31,807 nucleotides of DNA, from positions 1 to 31,807 of the forward strand of contig CAYJLO010000027.1 of the NCBI GenBank assembly GCA_964370835.1, read 5' to 3'. This DNA comes from CAYJAD01 sp964370835 (GTDB taxonomy: Bacteria > Desulfobacterota > Desulfovibrionia > Desulfovibrionales > Desulfovibrionaceae). The position numbers and the translations under genes are program-made. The notes under the pieces are model-generated. The model saw only the letters and a list, made by a program, of their open reading frames with translations, did no database searches and was not told where the DNA came from. This document shows, piece after piece, positions 25,454 to 31,807 of this stretch (its first letter is position 1; every line of letters begins with the position of its first letter).

Positions 25454-26349
25454 TACATTCAACAAGCGCAGATATTTCTCATGTGACATTACAAGCTATT
25501 ACGCCTGATCAAGTGTTACCTTATGTGCAAGCGGTGAGCTCTGTACAAAGCTTCATATACCGTGATTTTCTTGTACATCTGCATGACAATCACGCCATTG
25601 TCATAGGATACGCCCTAAACGACCACTGGTCTGTACAGAAAAATGGCTCAGAGCACTTAGAGGACACATTGCAAAGACTTTGCGCACAAGAGCACCTTGA
25701 ACACATCACCGTTCTGGCGGCGCAACGTCCTTCTTTGGCCCCTCCCCATGCCCTTTGCCATGAAGATAGTTATTATTTTTTACCCCTCCCCCTCAAAAAA
25801 GAAGAAGCAAGCAATGCCTTATGCATGTGTCAGCGCGCCCTACCTCATATAGACATCACCCAAAGTGAAGGAGAGCACGCATGGACAGAAGCCCATCAAG
25901 AGCTCATGCTAAGCTATGTACAACGAGCCAATATCACCAAGGAAATGGGCGCCATCTTTCAGCGTCTTGGTGCTTACTGCCGCATGGCCCCCCAAGTGCG
26001 CCTGTTCTCTGCCCATGACAAACACAGCCATGAGCTTTTGGGCATGACATTGGGCGACTTTAGTTCTCTACAAACAGCTTTTTATATGTTTGCCTTTCGC
26101 CACGCCAACGCTTTGCCCGGTGTCAGCGAGGCTCTACTGCTCTCGCTCTTACAAGAGGCAGAACAGCGCGGCTATACCTCATGCAACCTTGGCCTTGGCA
26201 TCCATGACGGCATACGCTTTTTTAAAGAAAAATGGGGAGCACAAGCAGCTCTTCCCCTTGTGGAAAGTTCTTGGGCTGTAACAACACAAGCAAAATCCGC
26301 CCCCCGCACCGCCACCTCGTGGTCGTGGTTGCGTAATCTATGGAGGTAA
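25450..26349 (+). CDS. GNAT-like acyltransferase, paralogue of the preceding protein's N-terminal domain
   Basis: A 299-residue stand-alone copy of the GNAT-like half of the upstream fusion. Both share VLPYVQAVSS/FMQAVSG near the start, HAIVIGYAL against WLTIIGYPL, and the end motif LGLGIHDGIRFFKEKWGA against LGLGVHEGITRFKRKWGG. Overall identity is low to moderate, so the duplication is old. Translation is coupled by an ATGA overlap with the preceding TGA stop. The fold suggests transfer of an acyl or aminoacyl group from CoA or tRNA; substrate unknown. The following radical SAM gene has its ribosome site inside this gene's 3' end. Confidence 0.65.
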   Translation: MIHSTSADISHVTLQAITPDQVLPYVQAVSSVQSFIYRDFLVHLHDNHAIVIGYALNDHWSVQKNGSEHLEDTLQRLCAQEHLEHITVLAAQRPSLAPPHALCHEDSYYFLPLPLKKEEASNALCMCQRALPHIDITQSEGEHAWTEAHQELMLSYVQRANITKEMGAIFQRLGAYCRMAPQVRLFSAHDKHSHELLGMTLGDFSSLQTAFYMFAFRHANALPGVSEALLLSLLQEAEQRGYTSCNLGLGIHDGIRFFKEKWGAQAALPLVESSWAVTTQAKSAPRTATSWSWLRNLWR

Positions 26350-26354
26350 GGCCC

Positions 26355-27458
26355 ATGACGCTTCATCTTCCCCTTCCCCTTCCCCTTCAGGGCAAAGATA
26401 AAAACAGCGTGGATATTTTCCATCATGCCACCTTTGCAGAACCCAGTGTTTGGGAAATAATTAAAAGTATTGTACGCCCTCAAGCACGCGCCTTTGATTG
26501 CTTGCAAGTGGAGATAACATCACAATGCTCCGCGCGCTGTACCTATTGTCCGCACACCACCGAAGCCCATTCTTGGCAAGGGCAACATATGCAGACCTCC
26601 ACCTTTGCCAATCTTTGGCCCCTCTTACAACAAAGTACGCGTGTGCATCTTCAAGGGTGGGGCGAACCGCTTTTGCATCCGCATTTTTTTGATTTTGTGG
26701 CTTTTGCACGTAAGGCGGGCTGTTTGGTTTCCACCACGTCTTGCGGTTTACACCTCAACGAAAAAACAGCCTTACGCATCTTAGATAGCGGCATAGATAT
26801 TATGGCTTTTTCTCTGGCCGGCACCGATGCCGTGAGCAATGACGCGCGCCAAGGTGCGGATTTTCATACCGTTTGTGAAAAAATCCAGCTTTTGGAAAAT
26901 TTGCGAAAAAAACATATGGCGGTGCATTTGGAGTTACACCTTGCCTATATCTTGCTGGCAGATCGCATGGAAGCCGCCTTGGAATTACCCCATCTTATGC
27001 ACCAATTGGGCGTGTATACCGCCATTGTCAGCACCTTGGATTATGTGCCTCAGCCACATCTACAGGCACTGGCTCTGCGCCCAGAGCAAAGCCAACTCAT
27101 GGCTCACGCCAAAGACATTTTAGAGCAAGCTAAAGCGCGCGCGCAAGAGCTAGACCTGCAAATACATTATGCCCTACCAAGCATGGATACGCGAAGCTAT
27201 TGCCGTGAAAATATACAAAAAAGCCTTTATATCAATGGTGCTGGGGACATCTCGCCCTGTGTATACTTGAATATTCCCACCCAGGAGAAAAACTCTCCCA
27301 TGCACGCCTCAGCTGTTTTTGGCAATGTACATGAAGAAAAAGCTCTTGATATTTGGCATAAAGAAAACTTTGTAGATTTTCGACACAATCACGCTCAAGA
27401 CACTCCCACACACCCCCTATGCCAAACATGCATCAAGCGTCACGAGCATCTTGGTTGA
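26355..27458 (+). CDS. Radical SAM protein with SPASM-like C-terminal domain
   Basis: A 367-residue enzyme. The SAM-binding 4Fe-4S motif is C58-SAR-C62-TY-C65, followed by the GWGEP segment (QGWGEPLLHPHF) typical of the family. The C-terminus has Cys residues in SYCREN, SPCVYL and a final CQTC, consistent with one or more auxiliary clusters as in SPASM or twitch domains that modify peptides or cofactors. GGAGG lies eight bases before the ATG at 26355; a longer frame from 26340 overlaps the previous stop. It is the last gene of the plus-strand run, so it may act in the same pathway as the GNAT-like proteins. No precursor peptide was recognised nearby. Confidence 0.85.
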   Translation: MTLHLPLPLPLQGKDKNSVDIFHHATFAEPSVWEIIKSIVRPQARAFDCLQVEITSQCSARCTYCPHTTEAHSWQGQHMQTSTFANLWPLLQQSTRVHLQGWGEPLLHPHFFDFVAFARKAGCLVSTTSCGLHLNEKTALRILDSGIDIMAFSLAGTDAVSNDARQGADFHTVCEKIQLLENLRKKHMAVHLELHLAYILLADRMEAALELPHLMHQLGVYTAIVSTLDYVPQPHLQALALRPEQSQLMAHAKDILEQAKARAQELDLQIHYALPSMDTRSYCRENIQKSLYINGAGDISPCVYLNIPTQEKNSPMHASAVFGNVHEEKALDIWHKENFVDFRHNHAQDTPTHPLCQTCIKRHEHLG

Positions 27459-27496
27459 TAACGCCCAGTATAGCTTTACATGAAAAAAACATAAAA

Positions 27497-27534
27497 AATC
27501 GTCTCGATAAGCCTCATTGCTCACCAAGACGATT
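27497..27534 (+). terminator. Weak terminator-like stem after the radical SAM gene
   Basis: AATCGTCT (27497-27504) pairs with AGACGATT (27527-27534) around a 22-base loop, about 40 bases after the stop. A T-run is lacking, so it could be a transcript end shared with the convergent GGDEF gene. Confidence 0.35.
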
Positions 27535-27609
27535 CAATCATTCTTTGTTATATTTGCCGTAGCCATTCGCCGATACTAAAGACGTGTTTCCACTCTTTTT
27601 CAGAGACGA

Positions 27610-28938
27610 TTACCTACTATTTTGCACAGCACCGGCGGCTCTTTCAGCTTTTATGCGCTTTTTCCACGCATACATACGCTCATCAGCCTTATTCAATAAC
27701 TCTTCGATGGTAGCCCCTTCATGCGGATATTGTGCAAAACCAATACTGGAAGAAATGTTCACAACTAACCCATCAAGGTTAAAGGGTCTTTTGGACAAGC
27801 TTTCTATGCGTTGGATAATTCCCTCTCGGGCTTGCTCTTGAAAATCCCCTTCCAGAACAATGACAAATTCATCACCGCCCATGCGTGCCACCAAGGTGCC
27901 CGCGGTGAAATTATGCCGCACGCGCTCCACAAAAGCCTTGAGCAATTTATCGCCAGCTTCATGTCCGTGAATGTCATTCACCGGCTTAAAATCATTTAAG
28001 TCCAAATAAAACAAGGTAAAATCTTTAACGGCGGGATTTTGCTCCATATATTCATCCACCATTTTTCTATTGTGAGCCTGGGTGAGAGCGTCGGTATAAT
28101 TCATTTTCTTGCTGTGTAAATATCTGCCTTCAAACCAATTTATGGCCAAATACATACAGGTGGATACCGCAAAATACACAATCAAAAAAGTCATGAGGGT
28201 CAGCATCAGCGCATTATTTCTTCCTGCATCGTAGAGATATAAAGTCCACACCTGGTCGCCCACGGTGAACACCGTCTTGCTCTCTTCGCGTCTTTCAAAG
28301 TTTTCACTTTGCAAGATTTCGATACGATTGCCCTTATAGAAGGTATACAGGCCAAATTTATAATTAAAATTTGTAAGAGAATCAATTTCTATGACATCGC
28401 GAAGTAATTTCTTCACATCGAAGCCCACAGAAATAAATCCCCAAAATTGCTGCACCCCATCGACAAATTCATACACAGGACGGCGCAACACAATGGCTTC
28501 TAAATTGCCATTGCGATAAGGCCCTGTGAGTACGGTTCTGCCGCTATTTTTTGCATAGAGCGCATCTTCGCGCGTATGTTCATCTTCTAAAATATCTGTT
28601 CCGCGTATCCAACCAAAGGCCTCTTGCGGATAAATATATTGCACAATACCTTGAGGCTGATAAGAAATAAATATATAATATTGAGACTTAAATACAATAC
28701 GTGCTATTTCTTCAAAACGTTTTTCCGTTAAAGAATGGGGGAAAAGCTCCAAAACCTCTTGCACAACGTGACCATCATTTATGATTTCATGCACAACACG
28801 TTGAATGCGTTCAGTATACAAAGAAGCAAGTTCCTGCTCTTTTTGAGTTTGCTCTTGTAAAAAACTTTGGGCACGAAAATAAGCAAAAACCATACTCAAG
28901 AGCAACATTGTGATATACAATTTCTTCGAATACCGCAT
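27610..28938 (-). CDS. Membrane-bound diguanylate cyclase (GGDEF)
   Basis: A 442-residue protein that makes c-di-GMP from GTP. The start is ATG 28938, with GGGAG seven bases upstream; an open frame to 29283 is rejected because its extra 115 residues look non-coding. It has a signal-anchor helix (about 8-25), a periplasmic Cache/CHASE-like sensory region (26-240), a second helix (about 245-265), and a GGDEF domain with the intact signature RMGGDEF (about 352-356). No RxxD inhibitory site is present at the usual distance before GGDEF, so product inhibition may be absent. It is divergent from an adenylate cyclase gene. Confidence 0.92.
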   Translation of the reverse strand: MRYSKKLYITMLLLSMVFAYFRAQSFLQEQTQKEQELASLYTERIQRVVHEIINDGHVVQEVLELFPHSLTEKRFEEIARIVFKSQYYIFISYQPQGIVQYIYPQEAFGWIRGTDILEDEHTREDALYAKNSGRTVLTGPYRNGNLEAIVLRRPVYEFVDGVQQFWGFISVGFDVKKLLRDVIEIDSLTNFNYKFGLYTFYKGNRIEILQSENFERREESKTVFTVGDQVWTLYLYDAGRNNALMLTLMTFLIVYFAVSTCMYLAINWFEGRYLHSKKMNYTDALTQAHNRKMVDEYMEQNPAVKDFTLFYLDLNDFKPVNDIHGHEAGDKLLKAFVERVRHNFTAGTLVARMGGDEFVIVLEGDFQEQAREGIIQRIESLSKRPFNLDGLVVNISSSIGFAQYPHEGATIEELLNKADERMYAWKKRIKAERAAGAVQNSR

Positions 28939-29206
28939 GAAACACTCCCAATGCCCGTGAGCATATACTTGAGAAATCAATGAAATGGATTTACGAGGTT
29001 GACGAACGTCCTTAAAGATATATTTTTTAGATAAGTCTAAAAAAACATAAGTCAAGAAATCACAAGGCTTATTTTCACCTTTGGCGTATGCTTCCCCCGT
29101 ACAGTTACGGGTGCATATCCATTGTATTTTTTGGCAGTACACACTATACTTAGCCCAAAATTTCTCCCCGCACACAGAACAACAGTATAGGCAAAAAGAG
29201 CACCTT
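28939..29206. promoter_or_regulatory. Divergent promoter region of the GGDEF and CHASE2-cyclase genes
   Basis: For the cyclase, TTGTAT (29122-29127) and TATACT (29145-29150) are 17 bases apart. A perfect inverted repeat, TTTTTTAGA (29023-29031) and TCTAAAAAA (29036-29044), lies on the GGDEF side near a TTGACT box on the minus strand (29055-29050). It could be an operator or a leader terminator for the GGDEF gene. Confidence 0.4.
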
Positions 29207-31438
29207 ATGGCAAAACAAATTAGCAGAGAATTACGCGAACGTCTTGTGCGTTTTGCTTTGGGCATCGGCATTTGCTGTACCATGTTAGTACTCTACACAT
29301 GGCAACCTAACATCCTACAACAAACAGACCGAAACGTCTATGATGTGCTTTTACGTGCCAACGGAGGAGGAAAACCTTCCCCCACTCCTGCCCTCATTGA
29401 CCTTGACGATGCCAGCTTAGAAGAATTTGGCCAATGGCCTTGGCCAAGACACCTTGTGGCTAAACTTGTGGCCAATCTCACCGAATACGGTGCCGCTGCC
29501 ATCGGGCTTGATATACTTCTTGCTGAGCCGGACAATGCCTCTGTTATCAACCTACAAAAGTCCTTTAAGCGTCACTTCAATGTGGATGTCCCCTTGGACA
29601 GCATACCCACCGCCTTGCACGACAATGACCGCATCCTTGCCACTATTCTTGCTCAAAGCCCTTCCGTTTTAGGGGTATACGCCAGATTTACGGGCGAAAA
29701 AACAGCTTTACCCGAAAACATGCCCCACGCTGAAGGTATCATTGAAATGACCACTTCCGATGGCATTGCCCCGCGTACCTTTTTACTCAACGGCAAAGGC
29801 GCCACGTTACCCCTGCCGGAACTGCGCGCCGTGGCTCCCCTCGGAGCTCTCAATGTGGCGCAGGACGCAGACGGCATCATTCGATCTGTGCCCCTGCTTT
29901 CGCAAGTGGATGGACGCATCATGATTTCTCTGTCTTTGCGCTCCCTCATGCGCGGTCTTGGCACCACCACCCTTAGCCTCATTGGCGGGCCCAGTGGATT
30001 ACAAGCCTTGCGCGTGGGTAAATATACCGTTCCCGTCACACCCGATGGTCGCTTCATGGTGGCTTTTCGAGGGCCGCGCGGGTATTATCCCACCTTTCGC
30101 GCCGCAGACATTTTAAATAAAAAAATTCCGCCTGAAGAAATTCAAGGGCGTGTACTCATAGTGGGAACCTCTGCCGCTGGCCTGCTTGATATTCGAGCCA
30201 CCCCCTTTGACTCCATGTACCCCGGAGCCGAAGTGCACACCACCGTCATTGACGCCATTTTAAGTCAGCGTTTCATCGAATCCCCCTCGTGGATTCCCGG
30301 AGCGCAAGTTTCCGCCATCATGCTCTTGGGCATTGTGGCAGCGCTCTTATTTGCACTGGCGCCAGCCATAGCCTATCTGCCTCTTTTGGCGGCCCTCGTG
30401 CTTGGCACACTCTGGACAAGCTGGACCATATTTCAAAAGGGCATTTATCTCTCACCCCTTTATATTGTCATCACGCTTGCAACCCTTGCCGTCACCCTGC
30501 TGGCTGTACGCTTCTGGCAAGAAGCACAACAAAAACGCACCTTGCGCAATGCCTTTAGCCGCTACATTGCCCCCGACATGGTGACACAAATTGTGGATGT
30601 GGGCGAAGCCGTTTTGGTGGGAGAAGAACGTGTTGTCACCCTGCTTTTTACCGATATTCGTGGCTTTACCACCCTGTCAGAAAGCCTTACTCCTGACCAA
30701 GTGGTCAATGCCCTCAATCAATATTTCACCCCCATGACCTCCATCATTCGTAGTAGTCAAGGCACTGTGGATAAATTCATTGGTGACGCCGTCATGGCCT
30801 TTTGGAACGCCCCTCTTAACGTGCCGCGCCACCCTCTGCTGGCTGTTAAAAGTGCCATGCAAATGCATGTGGCCTTGGCAGAGCTCAATGTTACCTTCCA
30901 AGAAGAACTTGGCATCACCCTGCGCATGGGCGCCGGTGTGCATACGGGTAAAGTATATGTGGGCAACATGGGAAGTGCCGAGCTTTTAGACTATACCTGC
31001 ATTGGCGATACCGTGAACTTGGCCTCTCGTTTGGAGGGCATGTGTGCCGTGTATGGCGTGGGTGTGGTCACCAGTGCTGAAACGGCCGAGCAATGTCTCT
31101 CCTTTGCCCAAGGAGAAAACCCTGTGGCCACTGAAGAAATACCTTTCTTCATCCCCCTTGATTCCATTCGCGTAAAAGGGAAAACCCTTCCTGTGGAAAT
31201 ATGCACACCCATTTCCCATGAAGAGAAAGCTCAAAGAGAAGAAGAAATTACGCAATTCATGCAAGCTCGAACCCTTTATATGCAAGGGAATTTTGCTAAT
31301 TGTCTTAAACTCTTCACAGCTCTTAAAGAGGCCTTCCCCCAAAGTTTACTTTACGAACTTTACGCCGAGCGTAGTCAGGTTCTTTTGGAGGCACCGCCAG
31401 AAAATTGGGCAGGTGTGTGGACATTTACGAAGAAGTAA
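29207..31438 (+). CDS. CHASE2-domain class III adenylate/guanylate cyclase
   Basis: A 743-residue membrane cyclase. After one N-terminal helix, a CHASE2 sensory domain spans about 30-340 (DLDDASLEEFGQWPWPR and AAIGLDILLAEPD near its start, then PGAEVHTTVIDAIL). Three hydrophobic helices follow (365-445) and then the catalytic domain (about 470-660). The two metal Asp lie in LLFTDIRGFT (about 481) and KFIGDAVMAFW; YTCIGDTVNLASRLE supplies the transition-state Asn and Arg. Lys before FIGD and Asp before YTCIGD favour ATP as substrate. The start ATG 29207 has AAGAG upstream; a longer frame from 29081 is rejected. The tail (about 680-743) is helical and TPR-like. Confidence 0.93.
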   Translation: MAKQISRELRERLVRFALGIGICCTMLVLYTWQPNILQQTDRNVYDVLLRANGGGKPSPTPALIDLDDASLEEFGQWPWPRHLVAKLVANLTEYGAAAIGLDILLAEPDNASVINLQKSFKRHFNVDVPLDSIPTALHDNDRILATILAQSPSVLGVYARFTGEKTALPENMPHAEGIIEMTTSDGIAPRTFLLNGKGATLPLPELRAVAPLGALNVAQDADGIIRSVPLLSQVDGRIMISLSLRSLMRGLGTTTLSLIGGPSGLQALRVGKYTVPVTPDGRFMVAFRGPRGYYPTFRAADILNKKIPPEEIQGRVLIVGTSAAGLLDIRATPFDSMYPGAEVHTTVIDAILSQRFIESPSWIPGAQVSAIMLLGIVAALLFALAPAIAYLPLLAALVLGTLWTSWTIFQKGIYLSPLYIVITLATLAVTLLAVRFWQEAQQKRTLRNAFSRYIAPDMVTQIVDVGEAVLVGEERVVTLLFTDIRGFTTLSESLTPDQVVNALNQYFTPMTSIIRSSQGTVDKFIGDAVMAFWNAPLNVPRHPLLAVKSAMQMHVALAELNVTFQEELGITLRMGAGVHTGKVYVGNMGSAELLDYTCIGDTVNLASRLEGMCAVYGVGVVTSAETAEQCLSFAQGENPVATEEIPFFIPLDSIRVKGKTLPVEICTPISHEEKAQREEEITQFMQARTLYMQGNFANCLKLFTALKEAFPQSLLYELYAERSQVLLEAPPENWAGVWTFTKK

Positions 31439-31455
31439 GATTTTTTGTGGGAGCA

Positions 31456-31477
31456 GGAACTTTTTGAAAAAAGTTCC
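31456..31477 (+). terminator. Hairpin after the adenylate cyclase gene
   Basis: GGAACTTTTT (31456-31465) and AAAAAGTTCC (31468-31477) form a perfect ten-pair stem 18 bases after the stop, extended by flanking GGGAGC and GCTC pairing. It is probably the transcript end of the cyclase gene. Confidence 0.6.
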
Positions 31478-31602
31478 CGCCCCCGCTCATTTTATTCGCT
31501 CCCCCACCCTCAAAAACTTTTATTGTCCATGAAGTTTCTTCCTCGAGCACATGTGGCTGGGCAATGAAGGGGTTGGTGGATTTTTAAGACTTTATGAACT
31601 AA

Positions 31603-31625
31603 AAAAGGCGCCCTAAGCGCCTTTT
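31603..31625. terminator. Bidirectional intrinsic terminator
   Basis: AAAAGGCGC (31603-31611) and GCGCCTTTT (31617-31625) form a perfect nine-pair stem with a five-base loop. T-runs follow on both strands (six Ts on the minus strand), a standard intrinsic terminator that may also serve a gene entering from the right. Confidence 0.75.
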
Positions 31626-31807
31626 CAGACTAATGACAAACCCTAGGGTGGAAATTGGATTTTGATTTTTACGAATTAAACTTCATTTTTTAAATAAACA
31701 CCTTAAATAAAGTAGAAACAAAGCATTATTAAAAAAAATCACATTGCGCCTAGATTTTACATTCAAAGATAAACATACGCCGCAATTAAAGTTTTTTGGA
31801 AGGGGGG

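Larger units (their letters stand above)
31439..31807. other. Gene-free right end of the window
   Basis: The 369 bases after the cyclase gene hold two hairpins, described separately, and AT-rich sequence with no convincing gene. The next gene lies beyond the edge. Confidence 0.5.

Noticed and set aside
29081..29206. Extension of the CHASE2 cyclase gene upstream of 29207
   Set aside because: The added 42 residues overlap the predicted promoter, and the ATG at 29207 has AAGAG at a normal distance.
28939..29283. Extension of the GGDEF gene by 115 residues
   Set aside because: The extra sequence is Cys-rich and unlike a domain, overlaps the divergent gene's start, and the ATG at 28938 has a good ribosome site followed by a proper signal anchor.

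Overview
The window looks like a chromosomal segment of a Gram-negative anaerobe or microaerophile, most likely a Desulfovibrionaceae-type bacterium (Desulfobacterota). This placement is an inference from gene content: a tripartite DctP-type TRAP transporter, a sigma-54 activator with GAF and PAS domains, Wbp-type and Rml nucleotide-sugar genes, and a CHASE2 adenylate cyclase. No rRNA, tRNA, CRISPR array or complete insertion sequence is visible.

Region 1 (1-6050) holds a family 2 glycosyltransferase and a large membrane protein that resembles GT-C enzymes. An AT-rich island follows, carrying a DUF262/DUF1524 (GmrSD-like) modification-dependent restriction gene that is broken by a one-base frameshift. 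After it comes a 5'-truncated second copy of the membrane protein gene. The island appears to have replaced the front of a tandem paralogue. The region ends with a striking three-tier palindrome between convergent genes.

Region 2 (6052-14741, all minus strand) is a sigma-54-controlled catabolic unit. In transcription order it contains the GAF-PAS-AAA-Fis activator, a stem-loop terminator over its stop codon, an array of CTACA/GTGTAG sites, a -24/-12 promoter, a DapA-superfamily lyase that is not a true DapA, TRAP dctP, dctQ and dctM, a ProC-family reductase and an aldehyde dehydrogenase. RNA hairpins flank dctP. The likely substrate is a carboxylate that yields an imine or a semialdehyde; hydroxyproline-type chemistry is one candidate.

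Region 3 (15229-22524) makes nucleotide sugars. wbpB (with an in-frame amber stop), wbpE and wbpD belong to the UDP-GlcNAc(3NAc)A route. Convergent rfbB-rfbA-rfbC make the dTDP-rhamnose precursor but rfbD is absent. A divergent wbpP encodes a UDP-GlcNAc 4-epimerase.

Region 4 (22580-27458, plus strand, probably continuing from wbpP) is the least understood part. It has a flippase-like UPF0104/LPG_synthase_TM membrane protein, a GNAT-like/TraB-GumN fusion, a stand-alone paralogue of the GNAT-like half, and a radical SAM protein with a SPASM-like C-terminus. The flippase plus acyltransferase pairing recalls a dismantled MprF and is my main candidate for an undescribed envelope-modifying system.

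Region 5 (27610-31438) has divergent second-messenger genes: a membrane GGDEF diguanylate cyclase and a CHASE2-type class III adenylate cyclase. Two terminator-like hairpins end the window.
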